From assembly GCA_023412495.1 (NCBI GenBank), contig JAEYNP010000036.1, positions 62,001-126,000 of the forward strand: 64,000 bases of DNA. Direction: 5' to 3'. This document shows positions 8,234-15,477 of the stretch, piece after piece. Both the position numbers and the translations under genes were made by a program. The notes under the pieces were generated by a model. The model did not search any database. It saw nothing but the letters and a program-made list of their open reading frames with translations, and was not told where the DNA came from. The DNA is from Pseudomonadota bacterium. Its GTDB lineage: Bacteria > Desulfobacterota > Desulfobulbia > Desulfobulbales > Desulfocapsaceae. The first letter of the stretch is position 1; each line of letters begins with the position of its first letter.

Positions 8234-9298
8234 TCAACCTCCCGCCGGAGCCGGCGCCGCCTTCTCGAGGCTGCGCGCCTTAAAAAGGTTGACCAGGATG
8301 ATGGTTGCCCCTGTGAGCAGGGCAAAGCACATGACGCCGAAGCTGATCCTGGTCATGAGGGTCACGCTGGAGTCGCTGAGGGCGATCAGCTGCAACTCGT
8401 TCAGATACTTGGGAATGGCGAAGAAACGGCTGACCGCGACGATCAGCATGATGGTCGCCATGACGTATTTGATCATGTATTCCTTGACATAGGTGGTGCC
8501 GATGGCTCCCAGCTGCACGCCGAACAGCGAACCGGCCAGAATGATCATGACCAGGCGGATATCCACCGTGCCGTAGTAAGCCCAGATGAGGGTCCCGCCC
8601 AACCCCATGACGAAGGCGATGACCAGCTCCGTCGCCGAGGCCACTATGCTGGTGGCGCCGACGATGTACATGAGGCCCGGCACGCCGATGAAGCCGCCAA
8701 CAGCGATCGTGGCGGCGAGCATTCCCGTGGCCAGCGCCACCGGCACGAGAAACCACATGCTGATCCGCAGCCCCGCGGTCTTGAAGGTGATCATCGGCCA
8801 GATCTCGACCTGCTGCAACCGCTTGGCCAATGCCGGGCCGGCCTGCGCCTCGCCGGTCGAATTCTTCATCTTGACGGCGTCGCGCATGACATAGGAACCT
8901 ACGATTACCAAAACCAGGACGAAGATGAAGCTGACATAGAGGTTCGAGCCGGCCTGACCGAATTTCTCCAGGATCAGCCGCTGGATATGAATACCGACCT
9001 GGACGCCGATCTCGGCGAAAAGTCCCATGATGAGGCCGAGCTTAATATCCACCTGGCCGTACTTGTAGCGCTTAATGGCCCCGACCAGGGCTTTCGGGAA
9101 TTTGTGGCACATGTTGCTGGCCACGGCCACCGTCCCCGGCACACCAAGGCTCATCATGCCGGGAGTGAGGACGAAGGCCCCACCGGAGCCGATGAAACCG
9201 CTCACCAGCCCGCCGATGAAGCCGACGAGGAAGAGGAAGACGATGGTAGTGCTGGTCAGATCGATAAACTGCAGAGCTTCGGTAATTGGTCCGTGCAT
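8234..9298 (-). CDS. TSUP (TauE/SafE) family anion exporter
   Basis: The 354-residue protein has about 8-9 membrane spans and the duplicated TauE/SafE signature (FIGGLVSGFIGSGGAFVLTPGM near the start; AATIAVGGFIGVPGLMYIVG in the second half). Family members move sulfite, sulfonates or related oxyanions out of the cell. A soluble loop of about 50 residues separates the halves. AAGGAG lies 6 nt before the ATG at 9298. It is flanked on both sides by universal stress domains in one operon, which suggests use under stress or during sulfur-oxyanion turnover. The substrate is not determinable. Confidence 0.8.
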   Translation of the reverse strand: MHGPITEALQFIDLTSTTIVFLFLVGFIGGLVSGFIGSGGAFVLTPGMMSLGVPGTVAVASNMCHKFPKALVGAIKRYKYGQVDIKLGLIMGLFAEIGVQVGIHIQRLILEKFGQAGSNLYVSFIFVLVLVIVGSYVMRDAVKMKNSTGEAQAGPALAKRLQQVEIWPMITFKTAGLRISMWFLVPVALATGMLAATIAVGGFIGVPGLMYIVGATSIVASATELVIAFVMGLGGTLIWAYYGTVDIRLVMIILAGSLFGVQLGAIGTTYVKEYMIKYVMATIMLIVAVSRFFAIPKYLNELQLIALSDSSVTLMTRISFGVMCFALLTGATIILVNLFKARSLEKAAPAPAGG

Positions 9299-9333
9299 TG
9301 TCATCTCCTTTTGCTGATGAAAATTCTTTTTTA

Positions 9334-10182
9334 TCAAACGCTGGCTTCGACGCGTGGCCTGACATCTTTTCTTGCCGCCGGGACATCGGCGGTCTTGCGG
9401 GTCTCCGCCTTCTTGGTCGATTTGGACCCCTCGATCCCGAGAGCCGACCAGAAGGAACTGGTGAAATTGCCGTGGGCGTAGGAGATGAAGAAGACCACCG
9501 CCACCGGCAGCAGCGAATAGACGCCGCCCCTGGTGAAATAGGTCATGACCAGTTCCTGGTTGGCGAATACTGCCGCATAGACGACAGCGGTAAGCATGCC
9601 GAAGGTGAAACAGTTCCTGAAGTGCCGCTTTTTGCCTGTGTTGGACATACGCGTTGCTCCTTTTTCTGCTGAGTTATGGTGAATGGTCTTATGGCGAAGA
9701 CCTGCCTTTTTCTCTGTATAGATGACGCTGAAGACGGGTACGGGAGACTGCGAACCCACCTCTTGCTTGCGTATGCCATGATCCAGGACGACGAATTCGA
9801 TACGTTTCTCGCAGTGGCACAGACGTTTGACGACATTGCCGATCTTGCCGGCGTCCCCGAGGTGCTGCACCTTCACCCCCCGCCCTTGGGCCTTTTCACG
9901 GAACAGCTGGGCGCTTTCCGCCATGGCGGAGGCGAAGAGCCTGCTGCGCCTGCCGCCGTCCCGGTAGAAGGGCAGGGTATTGATGTGCACGGCGATGATG
10001 TGGTAACGAAGACGATCGGCCACGCTCAAGGCATATTCCATGACCGGCTCCGACATGTGGCCGTTCCTCGTCACGACGAGGATGGACGAGGTTTTCACCA
10101 GGGAAAACCTGTCGCCTGTCTCGGATCGATCGGTTTCGGACGGGAAGCAGTCGTCGATGTTCTGCGTTTCTTTCTGTTCCAT
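9334..10182 (-). CDS. Usp-like domain joined to a small membrane protein, with an internal start
   Basis: The 282-residue frame has two unlike parts. Residues 32-157 look like one universal stress domain (SSILVVTRNGHMSEPVMEYAL...). Residues 179-282 form a small membrane protein with two hydrophobic segments (FTFGMLTAVVYAAVFA and LLPVAVVFFISYAHG) and a basic tail. An ATG at codon 179 (9648) has AAGGAG 9 nt upstream, so the membrane part may also be made separately as a 104-residue protein. The gene leads the Usp-TSUP-Usp operon behind a sigma-54-like promoter. The fusion may be real or may reflect read-through between two ancestral genes. Confidence 0.6.
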   Translation of the reverse strand: MEQKETQNIDDCFPSETDRSETGDRFSLVKTSSILVVTRNGHMSEPVMEYALSVADRLRYHIIAVHINTLPFYRDGGRRSRLFASAMAESAQLFREKAQGRGVKVQHLGDAGKIGNVVKRLCHCEKRIEFVVLDHGIRKQEVGSQSPVPVFSVIYTEKKAGLRHKTIHHNSAEKGATRMSNTGKKRHFRNCFTFGMLTAVVYAAVFANQELVMTYFTRGGVYSLLPVAVVFFISYAHGNFTSSFWSALGIEGSKSTKKAETRKTADVPAARKDVRPRVEASV

Positions 10183-10226
10183 GGGTTACTCTCGCGGTTT
10201 TTCGGATGCCTCTATCACCCGCTAAT

Positions 10227-10242
10227 ACCAATAACTATGCCA
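10227..10242 (-). promoter_or_regulatory. Candidate sigma-54 promoter for the Usp-TSUP operon
   Basis: On the minus strand the sequence TGGCATAGTTATTGGT keeps the sigma-54 GG and G positions 12 nt apart (consensus TGGCACG-N4-TTGCW), with one deviation in the -12 box (TTGG for TTGC). It lies about 45 nt upstream of the stress-protein ORF and about 70 nt from the nearest inverted-repeat activator site. Confidence 0.5.
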
Positions 10243-10303
10243 GTGCTATATACTGTTGAAATAACTAATTATTTTATGATGTGACGCACGACGCAAGGCA
10301 GCA

Positions 10304-10394
10304 ATGTTGCAGAAAGCAACATATGTGACAAAATAAGGGGGCAAGACGACTTCTGGTGTGTTGCGATCTGCAACAATCTTGTGCAAAATGCAAC
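10304..10394. promoter_or_regulatory. Three GC-N5-GC inverted repeats, probable NtrC-type activator sites
   Basis: ATGTTGC-AGAAA-GCAACAT (10304-10322) is a perfect inverted repeat, TGTTGC-GATCT-GCAACA (10359-10375) is a second perfect one, and TTGTGC-AAAAT-GCAAC (10379-10394) is a weaker third. All share the TTGC-N5-GCAA form that enhancer-binding NtrC-family proteins commonly recognise. They lie between two divergent sigma-54-like promoters at distances (about 80-140 nt) normal for such sites. The nearby NtrC-type regulator (14116-15477) is the obvious candidate. Confidence 0.6.
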
Positions 10395-10511
10395 GGCTCA
10401 TTTTCGCTGGTGGCATGCTAGGCACTTGCATCTCTGCCCCGGATGCCTTTATAAAGACTGGAGCATGCGGTGTTGTTTCAGCCGACTGAGGCCTATCGGG
10501 ATCAATTTCTC

Positions 10512-10527
10512 TGGAACTGTTTTTGCA
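10512..10527 (+). promoter_or_regulatory. Sigma-54 promoter for the receiver-Lon gene
   Basis: TGGAACTGTTTTTGCA matches the -24/-12 consensus with exact spacing (GG at 10513-10514, GC at 10525-10526) and one mismatch in the -24 box. It lies about 110 nt upstream of the Lon-like start codon and downstream of the three inverted repeats. No competing sigma-70 promoter of similar quality was seen. Confidence 0.65.
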
Positions 10528-10638
10528 ACAAATTGACGGCTGAAGGAAACGCTCGAAAGACGGAAGTGAGGATCGCCGCCTGGCTGCCGCTATCATGGCT
10601 TGGCAGCGGTTCCCTGAAAATCATCCGAAAGGAATGTC

Positions 10639-12684
10639 ATGTTCTTCAAACGAAAAAACGAGAAGGTCGAACCTCCACCACAGACCAAGCCGGAAACTGC
10701 TTCTCCCCTGGCCGCCCTGCGTGCCCGCATCGACGAGGCGGTTCTCCCTCCGCACGTGTCGGAACTGCTGGGCAAGGAAATGGAAAAGATCGAAAAAATC
10801 GATCCTTCCATTGCCGAATACAGCATCGGCTATAACTATATCGAGGTGGTGCTCGGCCTGCCCTGGAACATATCGTCGCAGTACAGACTCGATCTGGCCC
10901 GGGCCCAGGCCCTTCTGGATGCGAGACACTGCGGCCTCATTCACGTCAAGCAGCGGATTCTGGAGTTTCTCGCGGCCAAAACCCTGTGCAGCAAGGCCCG
11001 GCAATCCATCCTCATCGTCGACGACGAAGAGATCGCCCGCGCCAACATGGCCCACATCCTGAAGAAGGATGGCTACCGCTGCCAGGAAGCCGTCAATGGT
11101 CAGGAGGCCCTGACAGTGCTGGCCGGAGAGGAAATCGACCTGGTCATCACCGACCTCAAGATGGAGCGGATGGACGGGATCGAACTGCTCCAGCAGATCA
11201 ACCGGCTGGCCCCGGAGATCCCGGTCATCATGGTAACCGGTTTCGCGACAGTCTCCTCGGCGGTGGAGGCCCTGAAAAAAGGCGCGGTCCACTATCTCGG
11301 CAAACCTGTCAATCTCGACGAGCTGCGCAGGACGGTGCGGGAGGTCCTGGAAAAGAAGCTCTCCGTGGAGCTGGGCCGCGGCCCGATCCTCTGTTTCACC
11401 GGTCCGCCGGGCACCGGCAAGACCTCGGTGGGGCGGGCCATCGCCGAGTCCCTGCAGCGCCAGTTTGTCAGGATGTCACTGGCCGGCCTGCGCGACGAGG
11501 CGGAGCTTCGCGGCCATCGCCGCACCTATGTCGGCGCCATGCCGGGTCGGATCCTCACGGAACTCAAGCGAGCTGGCGTGAACAACCCGGTTTTCATGCT
11601 GGATGAGATCGACAAGATCGGACAGGATTTTCGCGGCGATCCGGCCTCGGTGCTGCTGGAAGTGCTTGATCCCGAGCAGAATATCCGCTTCGTCGACAAC
11701 TATCTGGAAATGCCCTTCGACCTCTCCCGGATCATGTTCATCGCCACGGCGAACGACCTTTCGAAGCTGCCGGCCCCCCTTCGCGACCGCATGGAGATCA
11801 TCGAGTTCAGCGGTTACACCGAGCAGGAGAAGCTGCAGATCGCCAGGCAGTTCATCCTGCCCCGTCAGCTGAAGGCTGCCGGTCTGTCTAACTCGTCGAT
11901 CCGCTTCGCTCCGGAGGCGCTGGCTCGGGTCATATCGGAGTACACCCGGGAATCCGGACTGCGCAGCCTCGAACGGGAACTTGCCGACATCTGCCGCAAG
12001 ATAGCTCTGCTGAGCCTGCAGGCAGAGGATGGGGAAACCATCGCGGAAATCGATGCGGAGACCATCCCCAGACTGCTCGGGCCGCGCAAGTTCATCCGGG
12101 AAGCAGCCGAGGCGAAGGCCCGGGTGGGGATCGCCACAGGTCTTGTCTGGACCGAGACCGGCGGCGAGATCATCAATGTCGAGACCGCTGCAATGCCGGG
12201 TTCCGGCACGCTGCAGCTCACCGGGTCGTTGGGCGAAGTCCTCCAGGAGTCTGCGCGGGCGGCGCTCAGTTTCATTAGGAGCCGGACCACCGAATTCGGC
12301 ATCATCGATGATTTTTTCAGGAATACAGATATTCACATTCATTTTCCGTCGGGGGCCATTTCCAAGGACGGGCCGTCCGCGGGAATCACGATTTTTGCGG
12401 CGCTGCTCTCCCTGCTGACAAAAAGACCCGCCTTTATGGATGTAGCGCTGACGGGCGAGATGACCCTCTCCGGCCGCATCCTGCCCATCAGCGGTATAAG
12501 GGAGAAGCTGCTCGCGGCCAAAAGGGCGGGCGTACGGCGGGTGCTGCTGCCGGCAGCGAATCGGGAGGAGGTGGCGGCCGTGGGTGAGGACGTGACGGAA
12601 GGGCTGGAGGTGGTGCTGGTGGCCGAGGCGGGCGAAGTGGTGGAACAGGTGCTTGAGGCGCGGGAGTATCTCCTGCAGTTTTAA
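10639..12684 (+). CDS. Lon-type ATP-dependent protease with an inserted response-regulator receiver domain
   Basis: The 681-residue protein lacks the N-terminal substrate-binding domain of Lon. It starts with a helical linker (about 22-120, including VLGLPWN and HVKQRILEFLA). A complete receiver domain follows (about 121-240: acidic pair D128/D129, phospho-acceptor D172, T200, K222), then the Lon AAA+ module (Walker A GPPGTGKT 255-262, Walker B FMLDEID) and the protease domain with the Ser-Lys dyad S580 (KDGPSAG) and K623, 43 residues apart as in E. coli Lon. The receiver sits exactly where normal Lon runs from the helical linker into GPILC, the start of the ATPase domain. The start has AAGGA 6 nt upstream. 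Phosphorylation probably switches ATPase or protease activity; substrates are unknown. A sigma-54 promoter lies ahead. Confidence 0.92.
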   Translation: MFFKRKNEKVEPPPQTKPETASPLAALRARIDEAVLPPHVSELLGKEMEKIEKIDPSIAEYSIGYNYIEVVLGLPWNISSQYRLDLARAQALLDARHCGLIHVKQRILEFLAAKTLCSKARQSILIVDDEEIARANMAHILKKDGYRCQEAVNGQEALTVLAGEEIDLVITDLKMERMDGIELLQQINRLAPEIPVIMVTGFATVSSAVEALKKGAVHYLGKPVNLDELRRTVREVLEKKLSVELGRGPILCFTGPPGTGKTSVGRAIAESLQRQFVRMSLAGLRDEAELRGHRRTYVGAMPGRILTELKRAGVNNPVFMLDEIDKIGQDFRGDPASVLLEVLDPEQNIRFVDNYLEMPFDLSRIMFIATANDLSKLPAPLRDRMEIIEFSGYTEQEKLQIARQFILPRQLKAAGLSNSSIRFAPEALARVISEYTRESGLRSLERELADICRKIALLSLQAEDGETIAEIDAETIPRLLGPRKFIREAAEAKARVGIATGLVWTETGGEIINVETAAMPGSGTLQLTGSLGEVLQESARAALSFIRSRTTEFGIIDDFFRNTDIHIHFPSGAISKDGPSAGITIFAALLSLLTKRPAFMDVALTGEMTLSGRILPISGIREKLLAAKRAGVRRVLLPAANREEVAAVGEDVTEGLEVVLVAEAGEVVEQVLEAREYLLQF

Positions 12685-12690
12685 GTAGTA

Positions 12691-12718
12691 TTTCCTTGAA
12701 GGAAAAATCGATTTTTTT
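12691..12718 (+). terminator. Weak terminator-like hairpin after the Lon gene
   Basis: A short stem (TTTCC/GGAAA, 5-nt loop) is followed within 12 nt by a run of seven T residues. It begins 6 nt after the TAA stop codon. The stem is short and AT-rich, so this is a tentative call. Confidence 0.35.
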
Positions 12719-12872
12719 AAGTTATTTCATTATTTTTTTCTTGTTGGCCCCCAATGTTGTGCTGCTGCCTTACGAAGCTGGTGTTCACCTGTTTCCAGAA
12801 CTCCAGCTTCGCCTAACCGCTGACATATGGCAAGCGCAGGAAGCCGGGCTTTTTGCGTATCTTCATCTGGTC

Positions 12873-13610
12873 TTATTCGACGATCAGGTTGTAAGTGGTA
12901 TCGATCGTCCATTCCCACTGCGGAAATGTGCCTTTGAAGTTGAGGGTGTGAGAGCCTTTGGATAGAGGACGGAGCATCACATAAATGCCGTCATCGACAC
13001 CGAGGTAGGTTCCAGCGATAATTTGCTGCTCGCCAAGTGCCTGATACAGGCTTCCATCCGGAACCATGCTCTGATAGACGGGCGATTGCAGGCGAAAACC
13101 TTTCTCAAGTTTGATCCGATGCCTATCGAGAGTCACCTCCAGATCCGTAGTCTGGTCGATGGCGTCTGCTATGGCAGCCCGCATTTCGGTAATGATCGGT
13201 CCCGCACCAAGGCAGAAGCCATATTCAGCTTCCGCGTCAAGGCATGCAGCATTGAGAACCGGAAAGTACAATGCCGTCCCCACTGGAACATTGCAGGTAC
13301 GTACAGCCGGAAGACCCTCGCAGTTATTGTTAACGTCCGGGGCACAGTTTCTGCCGCCGAGAAACCACACCGGCCCGGATTGTCCCGCACTGCAATCCGC
13401 GGTGTCGAAAAGAGGATGATGAGCCGCAGGCAACGAATCAGCCCATTGATGCCAGGCCGCCGACCAATCAGCGTAAGTCCTTCCGTAGACCACGGAGTTC
13501 GGTGGATAAAATTTGTCTGCGGCTTCCGCAGATGTCGCCATAAGCATTACGATTCCAACCATTGAGGCCATACATTGCAAATTTGCCGCTGAAGTCGTGT
13601 TGCGTCTCAT
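12873..13610 (-). CDS. Exported tryptophan- and cysteine-rich protein of unknown function
   Basis: The 245-residue product has a signal peptide (hydrophobic MVGIVMLMATSAEA, cleavage near AEAADK) and a mature part with several cysteines and tryptophans. Distinctive segments are YADWSAAWHQWADSLP near the start, CSAGQSGPVWFLGG, and VPVGTALYFPVLNAAC, then a beta-rich C-terminal half ending TTYNLIVE. Such W-rich exported proteins occur in environmental bacteria, but I know no function or family name with confidence. The start has an excellent ribosome-binding site (GGAGGA, 7 nt before ATG). It stands alone between the Lon gene and the two-component system, convergent with the former. Confidence 0.7.
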   Translation of the reverse strand: MRRNTTSAANLQCMASMVGIVMLMATSAEAADKFYPPNSVVYGRTYADWSAAWHQWADSLPAAHHPLFDTADCSAGQSGPVWFLGGRNCAPDVNNNCEGLPAVRTCNVPVGTALYFPVLNAACLDAEAEYGFCLGAGPIITEMRAAIADAIDQTTDLEVTLDRHRIKLEKGFRLQSPVYQSMVPDGSLYQALGEQQIIAGTYLGVDDGIYVMLRPLSKGSHTLNFKGTFPQWEWTIDTTYNLIVE

Positions 13611-14030
13611 AGCAAACTCCTCCTTTTTCGGATGATTGAATCACATGAAACCTCTAACCTCGTCCCTGTTGATTTTTTCGCAGCTAATTTTGAGGACCCA
13701 CCGCTCCAAGTCTATGGGAGACCCGCGGCATCTCCCTCCACGCCATTAGCATTGCCGCCCCATCCCATCGCTATTAATTAACATGCAGTTTCATTATATC
13801 TTTATTCCTGACCGTTATTAGGAGCTTTAGAATAAGGCATAACAGAGCGTGAAAAAAGTGTCAATCACATTTACGGGTTGTATAGGGAAACTGGGTTGAA
13901 GGCCAAGCCGAGACAACTGTAAGATGTAAACGGAGTTGCAAAAATCAAATCAGGGAGGGCAGTTGAAAGGTACGCGCCTGGAAAATGAATGGTCATTCTT
14001 CTCCATTCCCGCCCGGCCCTTTTTGCTTTT
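13611..14030. other. Intergenic stretch without a recognisable gene
   Basis: This stretch lies upstream of the exported-protein gene and contains no convincing frame on either strand. A partly self-complementary segment near 13984-14010 (GAATGGTCATTC) is the only structure I see before the tRNA-like piece. Confidence 0.4.
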
Positions 14031-14088
14031 GGAGCTGAACGGCGAAGACGCCGGTTGCAAAAGGGTTCAAATCCTGGCGGCTCCACCA
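14031..14088 (+). other. tRNA-like 3' piece ending in CCA
   Basis: The last 27 nt read like the T-loop and acceptor end of a tRNA (GGTTCAAATCC then GGCGGCTCCACCA). GGAGCTG at 14031-14037 can pair with CGGCTCC at 14078-14084 to form a 7-bp acceptor stem, and a CGGCG-AAGA-CGCCG hairpin lies inside. At 58 nt it is too short for a tRNA, has no anticodon arm, and its T stem pairs poorly. It may be the remnant of a tRNA used as an integration site, or a small structured RNA. It begins 27 nt beyond the stop codon of the convergent NtrC-type gene. Confidence 0.3.
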
Positions 14089-14115
14089 GATGAAATTCTG
14101 AATAATGAGAAATTA

Positions 14116-15477
14116 TCAGCTGTCCGGGTCTTCCAGGCCGTAGCGCTTGATCTTGCGCCACAGCGATACCCGGTCTATGCCGAGCATCCTGGCGGCAAGC
14201 GACCTGTTGCCCTCGACCTCGTCCAGGACTTCGAGGATGTACTGCTTTTCATGCTCGCTCAGGGTCGGCCAGTGCTGCCGGCTTTCTCGAACCGCGACTG
14301 TTGCCGTCCCGCCCAGGTCGGCCACCAGGTGCCGGGGCTCTACAACCTCTCCATCGCAGTGGATCAGGATGCGCTGGACGATGTTCTCCAGTTCCCGTAT
14401 GTTGCCGGGATATTCGTAGTTCATCAGCAGTTCCGCCGCCTCCGGGGAGAGCTGTGGGGCAGCGGCACCGGGGCGGGCGTGCTTGGCGAGGAAATGGCAG
14501 GCGAGAAGCGGGATATCCTCCTTACGCTCGTAAAGTGGCGGGATGTTGATGGTCAGCACGTCGAGTCGATAGAAGAGATCGGTGCGAAAAGCCCCCTCCT
14601 CGGCCTCCCGCTTCAGGTCCTTGTTGGTCGCGGCCAGGACCCGGATGTCGACGGGGATCTCCTCCGTCCCGCCCACCCGCATCAGCGTCCTTTCCTGCAG
14701 GACCCGCAGGAGCTTGACCTGCATCGGTAATGGCAGCTCCCCCACCTCATCGAAAAAAACCGTGCCGCCCTGGGCCCATTCAAGCAGCCCTTTCTTGACC
14801 CGGTTCGCCCCGGTGAAGGCGCCCTTCTCGTGACCGAACAACTCGCTGGTGATCAGCTCCTCGGTGAAAACCCCGCAGTTGAAGGCCATGAACCGCTTTT
14901 CGCTCCTCGGGCTCAGCTCGTGAATAGTTCTCGCCACCAGCTCCTTGCCGGTCCCAGTCTCCCCCTGGATGAGCACGTTGCAGTCGAGCTTCGCCACCTG
15001 GGCGATGGTCTCCCGCAGGGTCTGCATTTTCGGACTCCGGCCGATGATCCGCGACGTCCCCCTGCAGTCGTAGACCTGCTGCCGCAGGCTGGTCACCTCC
15101 TGGCGCAGGAGGGTCTTTTCCAGGGCCTTCTCGACGATGAGCCGCATCTCGTCGATCTTGAAGGGTTTGGCGATATAGTGATAGGCCCCCTGACGCATCG
15201 CCTCCACCGCGGTATCGACGCTCGCGTAACCGGTAATGACCACCACCTCCGTTTCCGGCCTGAGCTTCTTGGCCTCGGCCAGCACCGCCATGCCGTCGCG
15301 CCCCTTCATCCGCAAATCCGTAAGCACCAGGTCGACCTCCTCCCGCCTGAGGAGATCGATGGCCTGCTGGCCGTCTTCCGCCAGCAGAGTCTCGTAGCCT
15401 TCCTTTTTCAGAATGTGATCCAGGTTGTCCCGAGCGATAGGCTCGTCGTCGACTACGAGGATTCTTCGCGATTTCAT
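14116..15477 (-). CDS. NtrC-family sigma-54-dependent response regulator
   Basis: The 453-residue protein has the three classic parts: a receiver domain (1-120, phospho-acceptor D54), a sigma-54 interaction AAA+ domain (about 143-370, Walker A GETGTGKE, the sigma-54-contacting loop GAFTGA, Walker B GGTVFFDE) and a Fis-type helix-turn-helix at the C-terminus (NRSLAARMLGIDRVSLWRKI). It activates transcription at -24/-12 promoters. Its ATG overlaps the stop of the kinase gene (ATGA), so the pair is co-translated. Likely targets are the two sigma-54 promoters at 10.2-10.5 kb. Its receiver is strikingly similar to the one inside the nearby Lon protease. Confidence 0.93.
   Translation of the reverse strand: MKSRRILVVDDEPIARDNLDHILKKEGYETLLAEDGQQAIDLLRREEVDLVLTDLRMKGRDGMAVLAEAKKLRPETEVVVITGYASVDTAVEAMRQGAYHYIAKPFKIDEMRLIVEKALEKTLLRQEVTSLRQQVYDCRGTSRIIGRSPKMQTLRETIAQVAKLDCNVLIQGETGTGKELVARTIHELSPRSEKRFMAFNCGVFTEELITSELFGHEKGAFTGANRVKKGLLEWAQGGTVFFDEVGELPLPMQVKLLRVLQERTLMRVGGTEEIPVDIRVLAATNKDLKREAEEGAFRTDLFYRLDVLTINIPPLYERKEDIPLLACHFLAKHARPGAAAPQLSPEAAELLMNYEYPGNIRELENIVQRILIHCDGEVVEPRHLVADLGGTATVAVRESRQHWPTLSEHEKQYILEVLDEVEGNRSLAARMLGIDRVSLWRKIKRYGLEDPDS

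Noticed and set aside
10411..10430. TGGCAT...TTGCA as a sigma-54 promoter on the plus strand
   Set aside because: The GG and GC elements are 16 nt apart instead of 12, which sigma-54 does not accept. The site at 10512-10527 fits exactly.
13811..14088. tmRNA (ssrA) gene ending at the CCA
   Set aside because: The 3' end resembles tmRNA, but there is no conserved 5' region, no tag-peptide frame and no matching 5' acceptor strand at the right distance.
13936..14730. 264-codon plus-strand frame opposite the NtrC-type gene
   Set aside because: Mostly antisense to the regulator. The part before 14116 runs through the tRNA-like piece and shows no domain.
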